A stretch of 64,000 bases of DNA from Agathobacter ruminis (GTDB lineage: Bacteria; Bacillota; Clostridia; Lachnospirales; Lachnospiraceae), in contig NZ_PDYG01000064.1 in NCBI RefSeq assembly GCF_002735305.1, positions 1-64,000 on the forward strand, given 5' to 3'. This document shows, piece by piece, positions 1 to 8,857 of the stretch (the stretch's first letter is position 1; each line of letters begins with the position of its first letter). The notes below the pieces were generated by a model. The model ran no database searches, was not told where the DNA came from, and was given only the letters and a program-made list of their open reading frames with translations. Both the position numbers and the translations under genes were made by a program.

Positions 1-21
1 TTCACAGTAAACATGCGGCTT

Positions 22-84
22 TTAGCCGTCTTCACCGTATATCGGTGAATAATTCAGGATTAAATCTTCCTTACTATATTCCAT
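22..84 (-). CDS. Small ORF (20 aa) downstream of tet(W), unknown
   Basis: A 20-codon frame begins MEYSKEDLIL and is preceded at good spacing by GGAGGGTAAC, a strong ribosome site. It starts about 50 bases after the tet(W) stop on the same strand, so it could be co-transcribed. I do not recognise the peptide. It may be a real small protein or the decapitated start of a gene cut when the tet(W) segment was moved. Confidence 0.3.
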   Translation of the reverse strand: MEYSKEDLILNYSPIYGEDG

Positions 85-134
85 TGTTACCCTCCATAAC
101 TTCTGATTGTTGCCGTCTTGACGATTATGTATCT

Positions 135-2054
135 TTACATTACCTTCTGAAACATATGGCGCACCTTGTCCAGGCGGCTGTTTGGACGGCGGGGCTGGAT
201 GACCGGCTGACCGACAGCGGCCTGATATCCTTTCAGCTCTGTAAGGCATACGCTCCGCCCGTTGGTGTAAAAGGCCAGATCAGTACGGTATGCCTGTATA
301 CAGCGGGCGGGAATCTCGCCAGTAAAGACAACTTCATCCTTTTTTACCTGGGCCGTTTCGATGGTGGCACAGTATTTCGGTGCATCATGATAAGCCCTGG
401 AAAGGTATTCCTGGGGCGCATAGAGGATGAAGGAGAGATAAGGTTCCAGCAGCTGCGTCCCCGATTCCTTCAATGCCTGTTCCAATACAATCGGGGCCAA
501 TGAGCGGAAGTCCGCCGGCGTGCTGACCGGACTGTAATAAAGCCCGTATTCAAAGCAAATCTTACAGTCCGTTACGTTCCAGCCGAACAAGCCCTGCTCC
601 AGCCCGTAACGGATACCATCCCTGACAGCGTTTTGAAAACTCTGGTTCAAGTATCCCAGCGAAACCCGGCTCTCGTATTGTACACCGGAGCCAAGCGAGA
701 GTGGTGTAACAGACAGTCCTATGGATGCCCAAAACGGGTTGGGCGGCACCTCGATATGGATGGTGTGGCTGGCTGCTTTGAGCGGCCGCTCCATATAAAT
801 GACGGAGGGTTCCTTTACCACTGTTTCAAGCTTGTATTTTTCCGACAGCAAAGCGGAAACAACCTCCAACTGCACCCGGCCCAAAAAAGAAAGAATGATC
901 TCATGGGTGATGGAATCCACTTCGCAACGCAAAAGCGGGTCAGTATCCGCAAGTTGCGTAAGAGCGTCCAGCAGCCGTTCTCTTTGCGCTGCCGTTTTCG
1001 GCGCAATCGTCGTCCGCAGCATGGGGAGGGGGTCCTCGCGCCACCTTTTACGAGGGAGCCGGGTTTGGTCCCCTAATACATCGTTTAACCTCACGCTGTC
1101 GCTGGGAAGGATAACAATTTCACCCTGATAAGCGGTGTCTGTCCGAACAATTTCCCCTTTGGATGGAATACGCATCTCTGTGATTTTCAGCTTTTCTCTC
1201 CCGGCCAGGGCCACCGTATCCCGCAGGCGCAGCGTTCCGCTGTATAACCGTAGATAGACACGCCGCTGGCCGCAATCGGTGTACTCAACCTTGAAAACGC
1301 TGCCGCATAGGGCGGCGCCCCCCTGTTCCCCAATCGGTTGGAACAGCCCTGTCACCGCATCCATCAACGGTTGAATGCCAAGGCCATTTTTGGCGCTGCC
1401 ATGATAGACTGGGAACAGGGAGGCGTCTTGAACCCGCTGCTGTTCCTCCCGCGCAAGTTTTTCCCGGCTGATTGGTTCTCCTGCGATATACTTTTCCAAT
1501 AATTCATCGTTATTTTCGATGACCGCATCCCATGCTTCTATGTCGGTATTTTCCTCCAGGACTATTTCCGGGGACAGCGACACCGTCTGCTTGATGATAA
1601 TATCGGCGGAGAGCTTATCCCGAACAGACTGAACCACGCTCTGCAAATCAACGCCAGCCTGGTCGATCTTGTTGATAAAGATAACGGTGGGAATGTTCAT
1701 TTTCCGCAGGGCATGGAACAGAATACGGGTCTGGGCCTGCACGCCATCTTTAGCGGAGATCACCAAGATGGCCCCATCTAAAACAGCCAAAGAGCGGTAC
1801 ACCTCCGCCAAAAAATCCATGTGGCCGGGCGTATCCACAATGTTAACTTTACATCTGTGCCACTGGAAGGAAGTGACTGCCGCTTGAATGGTAATCCCAC
1901 GCTGCCGCTCCAAAAACATGGTGTCCGTCCTCGTTGTCCCTTTTTCGACGCTCCCCGGTTCTGAAATGGCTCCGCTGGCATATAGCAGGCTCTCCGTCAA
2001 GGTCGTCTTTCCAGCGTCTACATGGGCAAGAATTCCAATATTGATTATTTTCAT
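135..2054 (-). CDS. tet(W): Tetracycline resistance ribosomal protection protein Tet(W)
   Basis: A 639-residue translational GTPase of the EF-G/TetM family. It binds the ribosome and ejects tetracycline from the A site using GTP. The G domain starts at residue 1: AHVDAGKTT is the P-loop, DTPGH is G3 and NKID is G4. The C-terminal EF-G-like domains end in the family signature [11 protein letters not shown]. Length and sequence match what I recall of Tet(W) from gut Firmicutes and Bifidobacterium rather than Tet(O) or Tet(M). The ribosome site is GGGAGG, 9 bases before ATG. Upstream lies the leader-peptide attenuator of this gene class. No recombinase or conjugation gene accompanies it in the window. 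The gene sits directly downstream of a broken HEPN gene, which implies insertion into the defence operon. Confidence 0.97.
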   Translation of the reverse strand: MKIINIGILAHVDAGKTTLTESLLYASGAISEPGSVEKGTTRTDTMFLERQRGITIQAAVTSFQWHRCKVNIVDTPGHMDFLAEVYRSLAVLDGAILVISAKDGVQAQTRILFHALRKMNIPTVIFINKIDQAGVDLQSVVQSVRDKLSADIIIKQTVSLSPEIVLEENTDIEAWDAVIENNDELLEKYIAGEPISREKLAREEQQRVQDASLFPVYHGSAKNGLGIQPLMDAVTGLFQPIGEQGGAALCGSVFKVEYTDCGQRRVYLRLYSGTLRLRDTVALAGREKLKITEMRIPSKGEIVRTDTAYQGEIVILPSDSVRLNDVLGDQTRLPRKRWREDPLPMLRTTIAPKTAAQRERLLDALTQLADTDPLLRCEVDSITHEIILSFLGRVQLEVVSALLSEKYKLETVVKEPSVIYMERPLKAASHTIHIEVPPNPFWASIGLSVTPLSLGSGVQYESRVSLGYLNQSFQNAVRDGIRYGLEQGLFGWNVTDCKICFEYGLYYSPVSTPADFRSLAPIVLEQALKESGTQLLEPYLSFILYAPQEYLSRAYHDAPKYCATIETAQVKKDEVVFTGEIPARCIQAYRTDLAFYTNGRSVCLTELKGYQAAVGQPVIQPRRPNSRLDKVRHMFQKVM

Positions 2055-2091
2055 GTGATTGTCCTCCCTTTACAGCCCCAAAGGGCATAAA

Positions 2092-2129
2092 AATCCCCAG
2101 CAGTAAAATACTTTTACCACTGGGGATTA
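2092..2129 (-). terminator. tet(W) attenuator hairpin
   Basis: On the minus strand AATCCCCAGTGGTAAAA pairs with TTTTACTGCTGGGGATT, followed by a T-run and then the tet(W) ribosome site. The 5' arm overlaps the end of the leader peptide frame. This is the arrangement of tet(M)-class attenuation, in which tetracycline changes leader translation and lets transcription continue. Confidence 0.85.
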
Positions 2130-2158
2130 TAAGTTGCGGACATACACATATACAGCAT
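2114..2158 (-). CDS. tet(W) leader peptide (14 aa)
   Basis: A 14-codon frame, MLYMCMSATYNPQW, lies upstream of tet(W) and ends inside the attenuator stem. Its function is inferred from the homologous leaders of tet(M) and tet(W): ribosome progress through the frame controls the terminator. A second in-frame ATG (MCMSATYNPQW) could also start it. It is too short to be recognised by homology alone; position and overlap with the stem are the evidence. Confidence 0.7.
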   Translation of the reverse strand: MLYMCMSATYNPQW

Positions 2159-2205
2159 ACACCTGTTTGTGATTGCTGTTTTTGGGGATATGTCAAAATT
2201 GATAA

Positions 2206-2315
2206 GGCAAAAGTATTCTTAAATTGGGTACAAAAAACTAAGCCCCTACAAAAGGAGCTATCATAATCCTTTGTTCCCACTATTTGATTATAGTTTTATT
2301 TAAGAATACCTTGCC
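2206..2315 (-). promoter_or_regulatory. tet(W) upstream regulatory region with long inverted repeat
   Basis: Arms GGCAAAAGTATTCTTAAATT (2206-2225) and ATTTAAGAATACCTTGCC (2298-2315) are inverted repeats of the kind found before tet(M) in Tn916-like elements. A TATAAT box on the minus strand (2287-2292) lies in the loop region, and a TTGACA (2191-2196) lies nearer the gene. The spacing to a second -10 box is poor, so the exact promoter is not settled. Confidence 0.5.
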
Positions 2316-2580
2316 GCATATTTTTTACTCCTTTTCTGGATTAAATCATTGTATCACATCAGTTTTAGGAAAGCAAGTACCTAAAAGAAATTTTTCTTCC
2401 CCTTATATGTAACAATCATACCGGCTTCCTAGCGTTCAGAATGTTTTCTGCTGTCTGCTGTGGTGTTTGGTTGGAATTGTCCAACCAAAAGCCGATCCGT
2501 GGTGTTGTCTGCATTTTACTAAATACAAATTCAATGTATACAGAAAGATATAAGGAGTGGGAGGGATTCCGCCGTAGTTG
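2316..2580. other. Junction region between tet(W) segment and defence operon
   Basis: No convincing complete gene is seen here. One minus-strand frame (2416 to about 2520) ends in residues including RIGFWLDNSNQTPQQTAENI. That vaguely resembles the C-terminal end of P-loop kinase-like proteins and could be a gene remnant. The stretch probably contains the recombination scar that joined tet(W) to the truncated HEPN gene. Confidence 0.3.
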
Positions 2581-2622
2581 GCATTGTAGGAAAATCCAAA
2601 AGTTTAGATTTTCCCACAATGC
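2581..2622. repeat. 16-bp inverted repeat at the break in the HEPN gene
   Basis: GCATTGTAGGAAAATC (2581-2596) and GATTTTCCCACAATGC (2607-2622) pair at 15 of 16 positions around a 10-base loop. No T-run follows on either strand, so a simple terminator is unlikely. It coincides with the end of the truncated frame and may mark the edge of the inserted segment. Confidence 0.55.
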
Positions 2623-2975
2623 TTATCTTTTGGTCTTTGGTTCGGAATAGTGTAGTGCTGGCGGTCTATCTCTTGTTTTCGGTTGCTTGCTTCCTTACCG
2701 TACATGAGCATTGTCGGAAGGAATGCCACGTTACGCATTGCATACCACGATTTATCGGCAATACGGAGCAATGCAGCCAGATCAAACTGGCCAAGCTCCG
2801 TAAAGCCTCTTTCTATCGCCATCTCACGCTGGTTATAGCTCAACTTATCCAGAACACACTCTTCCCACCAATCGTCTGATGCTCTCGGAAGAAGACTCCC
2901 AAGCCAGTCAGCTAACACATTAGCGGAAGTATGCAAATATGAATTCATCCTGCTTACAATCTGGTCGTTGTCCAT
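2604..2975 (-). pseudogene. Truncated Swt1-type HEPN protein (N-terminal fragment)
   Basis: The 123-codon frame begins MDNDQIVSRMNSYLHTSANV and continues with the DWWEECVLDKLSYNQR and LDLAALLR-like pattern that I associate with the Swt1-family HEPN domain at the start of large helicase-like defence proteins. After about residue 90 the sequence loses this character, and the conserved continuation containing the RxxxxH pair expected of an active HEPN RNase is missing. A good ribosome site (GGAGGCTTCAAT) precedes ATG, 24 bases after res. The full gene was probably much longer. I infer disruption by arrival of the tet(W) segment; the fragment is unlikely to be active. Confidence 0.65.
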
Positions 2976-2999
2976 ATTGAAGCCTCCAATCTATACTCT

Positions 3000-5903
3000 T
3001 TACTCCATGAAGAATCCATCTGTATCAAAGATGTGATCCAATTCGTCGTTTGTCATGGCTCGTGCAACTTTGTCACGCACGGCACTCATAGCCATATCCA
3101 GCCTCTTGAATCTGTTATGTCCGACTGCATCCTTGGCCATTCGGATCAGCTGTATACGTCCTACACCCGGATTCTGTCTTGCATATTCAGCAAAGCCTCT
3201 TGCCTTACCAAGGTTATCTATTCTGGTAGGATCATGCGGCTCCAAAATATCAACAACATATTCGTCATCGCTGTCCTTACGTATGATCACAAAATCCGGG
3301 TATGCAGGTTTCTGCTCTCCTCCCATTTCATAAGGAATGCAGAGAGACCAAGGCTTTCTCGGAGGATTCCTGAGCCAGCATACATAATCTGCCTGACCTT
3401 GTTCCTCTACCAGTACACCTTCTTCCCAGTTATTCAGATTGATACGAGCCTTTCCATGATCGTCTACAAAAAGATGATCATCATAATCCTTTCCGTTTAC
3501 TTCATGAGGCAAACTGATGGTCTCCGGGAGGCGGAAGTTATGCTTACTGACAACATCTCCGTTAGAGACAATGGCATCATACTGTTTGATGAAACGGTCT
3601 CCCAATCCCACGATCTTCCGACGATAATCATCATTCATCTTATGGAACATCTTCTCTGCATAAGCCAGAAGTCGTGCATAGCAATCGTCATTCGACGCAT
3701 ACAGGATGACATCGATCTTATAGGCGTTCGGATCATCCTCATCGTAATAGTAATGACCATATTTGTTTCCAACGCCCTCATTTCCAAGCTTTGTCTCAGC
3801 CCTGCGGAACTGCCGGTCGATATCAATATCTGTGGAGGACATGAACATATGCACGATGTTGTCATCTACAGTTTCACCAAAAGCATCGAAAACCTGAGAT
3901 TTCATCTGAAACTCCATGATTCTCTTTGCCATATCGTCATATTTACCGTTACGTTTCAGATCGCCTACATATTCACGGATCATCTTTACGATCTCTTCCA
4001 GCACGTCATCTGTAGCATCCTGATATTTTCCAGACTGTCTGAGCAGTCTTGCCAGGCTGTACAAGGAATTTAGATAGTTGCTGATTCTAACATTTCTTAC
4101 ATCGTAGGACAGAAGTCCGGAATCATTGATAGCTTTTACCACACCCTCTCTGTCTAAAGGATCTATAAATGTTTCCTGAACGTGTTCCGGTTCTGTCTGT
4201 GTTGCGTTTCCGGCAGGTCTGGTCTGTGTAACGCCTGCAGCCGGAGCAGCTCCGGCTGCTTGTGTATTCTGTGTCTCTTCCGGCTGCTGAGAGGCTGCTT
4301 GATGCGTTGTGCCGCCAGCCGCATTGTTTGTGCCAGCATTAATTCCAGAAGGTATTTCGTGAACGCCGGAAGTACTTCCAGTCTGCCCACTACTACCATA
4401 CTGACCTGCGCCATCATGTACCTCGGAAGACTGGGTTCCACCCGGTTGATCAAATAATGATATCTGTCCCGGATATGTCGGTGTATGACGTATTCCGCCG
4501 CCAGAAGTATTTCTCGGTCTGACAGACAATGTATCCATAACTCTTGTATCAAGAGATTCGCCATAGATATCAGCAGGAATATCGCCGCCCTCTGCATTCT
4601 GCAGTTCTTCTACAACTTCCTTTACCGTATCGGAATTGAAGTAAGGCAGATACAGATGTACATCATTCAAAGTCTCATCAACCTGAATATGCATCTGCAT
4701 CGGTGTACGGATCATTCTTCCAAGAAGCTGTGCGATATAGGTTGCGTCCGTCGCATGACGGAAGGACATCATCGTCTCTGCTCTTGGACAATCCCATCCG
4801 GTTGATAAGCTTTCCTTAAAGAATACAACTCGGATGCGCTTATCCTCTGCGATGGCCGATGGAGCGACATATGGCACATTCAGCCCATTGATCCTGATCA
4901 CATTATTGGCATCTCCAAAGGTATGAACCACTTCCCCTTCCTGAAATCGGATGCCTGTTCTTTCTTCGATCTTCTGAACGCAATCATCGAGATCCGTAGC
5001 AGAAATTGAAGATGCCGTAGCATTCTGTACCTGGATAACAAGTACCGGATTCACATATGCATAGTGCTGTTCATAACAATACTGATACCAGTGATCCCAT
5101 TTATCTTTCCATTCATCAGCGGCTGCCTGAAGGACAGCCATATCCTTATTACCAGTGTTATCTTCCGGATAAGAAATAACAATACGATCCTTCAGCAGAC
5201 CGGAAGCTCTGACTTCATCAGTTGTAACAACCACATACTGCGTATCAGATGCGATACCCTGTACCAATGCATTGAATCTCGCAGATGTAGCAGACATTCC
5301 GATAACTACCGGCATAGCCTCGATACCATCTTCTGGACTTCCCTTAAGGAACTTCTGCATGATCGTTGTGGCACGTCCGGCTTCACGTCCCTGCATTCCA
5401 CGGTGCGCTTCGTCAATGATGAAGTACAGACGGTCGCTCTTTTCACGGGCTGTATTTGCCAAAGTCTCCCAGATCGTATACTGACGATTATCTGTATGCT
5501 TCGTAAGATTGGAGCTCTTGCCAAGCTTCTGCGTGTTCAGGAAATAGATATGGCCGTCATTGAACATTTCCTGATCAAAGGAATCGTCCTGAACTGTCAC
5601 ACACTGCCCCAAACGGATCTTATCTGCCTTCAGATCAATCTTATCTTTAGATTGTTCATTCAGCTGTGGAGAATCCGATAGCCACACCACGATTGCTTCC
5701 GGCTGCTCCGGATATGCTTCATCACCAAAGAAAATACTCTCTATCAAAGCAGCCATGATAATTGTCTTACCTGCTCCGGTCGGTGCTGTAAAAGATACTA
5801 CCTGTTTTGAATGAGTACGCTCATAGCGGTATACGGCTTCCGTCGATTTCATCCTAAGTTCGCTTAATGCTCGCTTCTGAAATGGAAATAATTCTGCTTT
5901 CAT
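3000..5903 (-). CDS. Res-type DEAD/DEAH helicase of a type III-like restriction system
   Basis: 967 residues. Superfamily 2 helicase motifs are clear: Walker A TAPTGAGKT (39-47), DEAH (164-167), SAT (MSATSA) and motif VI QLLGRMIRT (from 392). Residues about 455-575 are a Gly/Thr/Gln/Ala-rich linker that contains QISLF (480-484), a match to the DNA sliding-clamp binding consensus. The C-terminal part has PDFVIIR (PD at 869-870) followed by VDILEPH (885 onward). That resembles a PD-(D/E)xK nuclease core, but the usual lysine is absent. The gene begins 3 bases after mod with AGGGAGG before ATG. In type III systems Res and Mod act as one complex and cut after ATP-driven translocation; here cleavage ability is uncertain. 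Confidence 0.85.
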   Translation of the reverse strand: MKAELFPFQKRALSELRMKSTEAVYRYERTHSKQVVSFTAPTGAGKTIIMAALIESIFFGDEAYPEQPEAIVVWLSDSPQLNEQSKDKIDLKADKIRLGQCVTVQDDSFDQEMFNDGHIYFLNTQKLGKSSNLTKHTDNRQYTIWETLANTAREKSDRLYFIIDEAHRGMQGREAGRATTIMQKFLKGSPEDGIEAMPVVIGMSATSARFNALVQGIASDTQYVVVTTDEVRASGLLKDRIVISYPEDNTGNKDMAVLQAAADEWKDKWDHWYQYCYEQHYAYVNPVLVIQVQNATASSISATDLDDCVQKIEERTGIRFQEGEVVHTFGDANNVIRINGLNVPYVAPSAIAEDKRIRVVFFKESLSTGWDCPRAETMMSFRHATDATYIAQLLGRMIRTPMQMHIQVDETLNDVHLYLPYFNSDTVKEVVEELQNAEGGDIPADIYGESLDTRVMDTLSVRPRNTSGGGIRHTPTYPGQISLFDQPGGTQSSEVHDGAGQYGSSGQTGSTSGVHEIPSGINAGTNNAAGGTTHQAASQQPEETQNTQAAGAAPAAGVTQTRPAGNATQTEPEHVQETFIDPLDREGVVKAINDSGLLSYDVRNVRISNYLNSLYSLARLLRQSGKYQDATDDVLEEIVKMIREYVGDLKRNGKYDDMAKRIMEFQMKSQVFDAFGETVDDNIVHMFMSSTDIDIDRQFRRAETKLGNEGVGNKYGHYYYDEDDPNAYKIDVILYASNDDCYARLLAYAEKMFHKMNDDYRRKIVGLGDRFIKQYDAIVSNGDVVSKHNFRLPETISLPHEVNGKDYDDHLFVDDHGKARINLNNWEEGVLVEEQGQADYVCWLRNPPRKPWSLCIPYEMGGEQKPAYPDFVIIRKDSDDEYVVDILEPHDPTRIDNLGKARGFAEYARQNPGVGRIQLIRMAKDAVGHNRFKRLDMAMSAVRDKVARAMTNDELDHIFDTDGFFME

Positions 5904-5906
5904 GGC

Positions 5907-7991
5907 TTACCTCCCTATACTAATCCGGAAGTTATCCAGATAATCTCTATAAAGCTGGTATGTATCTTTATCGCCATATCCAGCAATCATCTCGCGATAT
6001 CCGGCTTCGGAATCCGTAACAACATAAATAGTCTGAATCTCTGGATGCTTACTTACCTCTTCGTTGAACTCCTGAAAATGCTTTTCATCGATAAGAATAG
6101 CAAATTCATTTTCCGGAAAAATCTGCATATAAGCTTTATCATTTTCCAAAGCAGGACACGGTCCATGAGCTCCTGCTTTTAACCATAGAACAGGATATAA
6201 TTCGGCCAGCTGACGACCTAATGCTACAGAAGTCTTATCTAAAAAGCCAAGCTTTAAAAATGCCACATTTGATTTAAATCCTTCTGCAATTGGAATGTCA
6301 GATCCATCATATGAACCCTCTATTCTTTTTCCTTTCACATCTTCACCCTTAATGACACAAGTTGTTCTCGGCCATGTAATATATCGTGCTATGCCGTGAT
6401 TCTCCCACTCAGCATCACCAGGTTTATACCCTCTTTTTATTAATTCGCTTTCTTCATCTCCGTTCATCTCGTTATTTGTCACCATAATGCATCGACGATG
6501 TCCTCCATCTTCTTTATTAAGTAGATTGACGGCGTGCATCGTGGTTCCTGAACCCGCAAAAAAATCCACAATTAATGCGTTCTTTTTATTTGCAACAAAC
6601 AAATTTATACAATCCTTTACTGCATACAAAGACTTTGGAAACGGAAATTTCCTATCAAGAAGTATCTGCTGCAATAACAGGGTGCCGAACACTTTGGCAT
6701 CATGGGATGAATTTGCCCATTGTGTTGTAGGAATAGCTTTTTTGCCTTCTTCGTAATATGCTTTAACCGCACCGTGCTCATCGTAACCTTTAATTGTCGC
6801 TTTTCCAGCCTCAATATCTTCTATTGTTCCCGACGCAAGGTATGATATAGAGTACTTTTGTGGCTTATTAGGTGTATGTCTACCAATTTTCACATATCCA
6901 CTTTCTAGTCTTTTAATGAAAGTTTCTCGCTTTAACCCCCACATCATTTCAACGCCGTTATCTCGTATTGGCCAAACTGTTTCACAATTCTCACGAGGTT
7001 CAACTGTTGATATATCCGTTCCAAATGGAAGATTTTCACCAATCTCAACAATATCATTAGTATTGACATCGATAAATAACGGAAAAAACTGGTTAGGGTG
7101 CTGTACATCACGAATATTGGAAGCTGTATGTCTACGTAACGGTTCCCAGTGAACTTCAGATTTTGAAGCAACCGTTTTCACTTCAGCAACCTGTTCAATG
7201 GTACACTGTCCAATTCTTACAAAGAAAATAAATTCATTTGTACGAGAAAACTCATCAGCCCTTTTTGTTCCTGTTGGATTTATTACTGTGCTAATCATCT
7301 GAATTCTTGCTTCCGGGAATAATTCCTCTAACAAGCACCCCAGATGCAGGTATTCTTTTTCATCAATTGTAATAATCAAGACAGAATCTGTTGGATTAAG
7401 CAATTTTTTAGCTAGCAATAGCCTTCGTTTAATAAAGGAAAGCCATTTGCTGTGTCTATATGCATCCACACTATCCACATAATCATTATTGTATTTCCAA
7501 TCTTTAGCCCCTGTATTATATGGTGGATCTATATAAATGCAGTCCACCTTTCCAGCATAGAGGTATTCCAACAATTGCAGAGCATGATAATTATCGGCTT
7601 CAATCAACGTATGCCACAGATCACTATCAGGAGCATTGCATATGCTGTCTATCGGTTTCAGATAAGGATATATAGGCTCTCCAAACTGAGCCACCGACAC
7701 AAGTTCTTGCACCGGAATCTCTTCTTTTTCTTCCGTAACCTTGTGATAGCACGTAGCAACACCATCTTTGATGGCGCTTACTTCATACATATCACTGACG
7801 GCACCAGTCTTTTTTGCAACGGTTGAGCCACGCTTAATCGGAATATCATAAAGCGGCGTACACTCCGGAAGGTGCTCTTCAAACACCAGCCCGAATTTCT
7901 TTGTCTTTGACAGTCTGTTTATCTCTTGCTCCAATCTGGCTCTCAACGCCTCATCCTGAACCTGAGCAAGCAAATCATGAATCGCAGCCAT
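5907..7991 (-). CDS. Type III-like DNA (adenine/cytosine-N) methyltransferase, Mod subunit
   Basis: 694 residues. Motif IV DPPY is at 155-158 and the SAM-binding motif DFFAGSGT is at about 476-483. This order (IV before I) is that of beta-class amino-methyltransferases such as type III Mod. The sequence between them probably includes the target-recognition region. It would methylate host sites and give the Res partner its specificity. AGGAGG lies 6-7 bases before ATG. It is in operon with res (3 bases downstream) and follows the TcmP / radical-SAM pair. The long N-terminal extension and large C-terminal part make it bigger than minimal MTases but normal for Mod proteins. Confidence 0.85.
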   Translation of the reverse strand: MAAIHDLLAQVQDEALRARLEQEINRLSKTKKFGLVFEEHLPECTPLYDIPIKRGSTVAKKTGAVSDMYEVSAIKDGVATCYHKVTEEKEEIPVQELVSVAQFGEPIYPYLKPIDSICNAPDSDLWHTLIEADNYHALQLLEYLYAGKVDCIYIDPPYNTGAKDWKYNNDYVDSVDAYRHSKWLSFIKRRLLLAKKLLNPTDSVLIITIDEKEYLHLGCLLEELFPEARIQMISTVINPTGTKRADEFSRTNEFIFFVRIGQCTIEQVAEVKTVASKSEVHWEPLRRHTASNIRDVQHPNQFFPLFIDVNTNDIVEIGENLPFGTDISTVEPRENCETVWPIRDNGVEMMWGLKRETFIKRLESGYVKIGRHTPNKPQKYSISYLASGTIEDIEAGKATIKGYDEHGAVKAYYEEGKKAIPTTQWANSSHDAKVFGTLLLQQILLDRKFPFPKSLYAVKDCINLFVANKKNALIVDFFAGSGTTMHAVNLLNKEDGGHRRCIMVTNNEMNGDEESELIKRGYKPGDAEWENHGIARYITWPRTTCVIKGEDVKGKRIEGSYDGSDIPIAEGFKSNVAFLKLGFLDKTSVALGRQLAELYPVLWLKAGAHGPCPALENDKAYMQIFPENEFAILIDEKHFQEFNEEVSKHPEIQTIYVVTDSEAGYREMIAGYGDKDTYQLYRDYLDNFRISIGR

Positions 7992-8078
7992 GTCTTTCCT
8001 CCTGTTTATCCATATTTACCGGCATTATATACTCCGGCATCTTAATTCTATCTCTTTACCTGTCCCATAAAACGGTCT

Positions 8079-8855
8079 CTATTCTGTAATCGTCTTATCT
8101 TTTATGTGGTAAGCAATTCCCTTCTTGGTACAGAAGTCAATCACTTCCCTTGCCCTTTCATTGTAGAACTTCTTATGTTCAGGATATCCAGACGTGACAT
8201 CCTTGCAGTAATTGGTTCTTCCAAAGATAATCTTATCCACGAAGCTGACTGCTTTCAGAATCTTCTTTAGATCCTGCTCTATCAGATTCGGCGTAGGATA
8301 TGGTTCAATGCTCACCCACGTCTTACAGCCCTTCTCATGCAATTTCTTTAATGCTTTCAGTCTGTCGGCATATGGTGCCGATCCAGGCTCCATCCTCTCT
8401 CTGTATTCCTCATCCAGAGAGATTAGTGTGATGCCGTACTCATTATCCTTGGAACACTTTTCCAGACTGATCGGCAGGATTCCCTTGGTAAGCACCGTAC
8501 ACTTTATCCCCGCGTCATTGAGTTTCTTTATGACATCAAGACTCATTGTCTCAATCTCAGGATATCCCACCATGAAGGGATCCGTCGTAAAACAGAGTTG
8601 TACAGATTTGATCTTGTCTTTGAGTCTTGGAATCTCTTTATCCAGGATTTCCAGCGTATTTGACACCAGATAAGGCTTCAGCCAATCCTCATACTTTTTA
8701 ATCTGCCCAAATCGTTTCTTTAACAGGAAGGCATAGCAAGGATACCGGCATCCATGCGCACATCCCTGCACAAAATTCAATGTATAATCTCCATACTCTA
8801 CGCCTGTCTTGTACAGCATGGATTTTCTTTTTATGTAGCCTTCCACTTTCGGCAT
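8079..8855 (-). CDS. Radical-SAM-like three-cysteine protein, partner of TcmP
   Basis: 258 residues from ATG at 8855, chosen because TAGGAG lies 9 bases upstream; a TTG at 8864 is the alternative. Near residue 30 the motif CAHGCRYPCYAF gives cysteines spaced C-x3-C-x3-C, as in iron-sulphur radical SAM proteins and the Gp37/Gp68 (DUF5131-type) family. Later segments (FTTDPF, TVLTKG, VSIEPYP) fit an SPL-like TIM barrel. The start lies 2 bases after the tcmP stop, so translation is coupled. The function of this pair is not established as far as I know. DNA or RNA modification in a defence context is a guess based on its place before mod-res. Confidence 0.7.
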   Translation of the reverse strand: MPKVEGYIKRKSMLYKTGVEYGDYTLNFVQGCAHGCRYPCYAFLLKKRFGQIKKYEDWLKPYLVSNTLEILDKEIPRLKDKIKSVQLCFTTDPFMVGYPEIETMSLDVIKKLNDAGIKCTVLTKGILPISLEKCSKDNEYGITLISLDEEYRERMEPGSAPYADRLKALKKLHEKGCKTWVSIEPYPTPNLIEQDLKKILKAVSFVDKIIFGRTNYCKDVTSGYPEHKKFYNERAREVIDFCTKKGIAYHIKDKTITE

Positions 8856-8857
8856 CT

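Noticed and set aside
3033-4073. 346-codon plus-strand frame opposite the res gene
   Set aside because: It lies wholly inside a clear helicase gene, has no ribosome site and an unlikely composition (Ile/His/Cys-rich).
8079-8855. Spore photoproduct lyase
   Set aside because: The barrel is SPL-like, but the cysteine spacing and the fixed pairing with TcmP point to the three-cysteine partner family.
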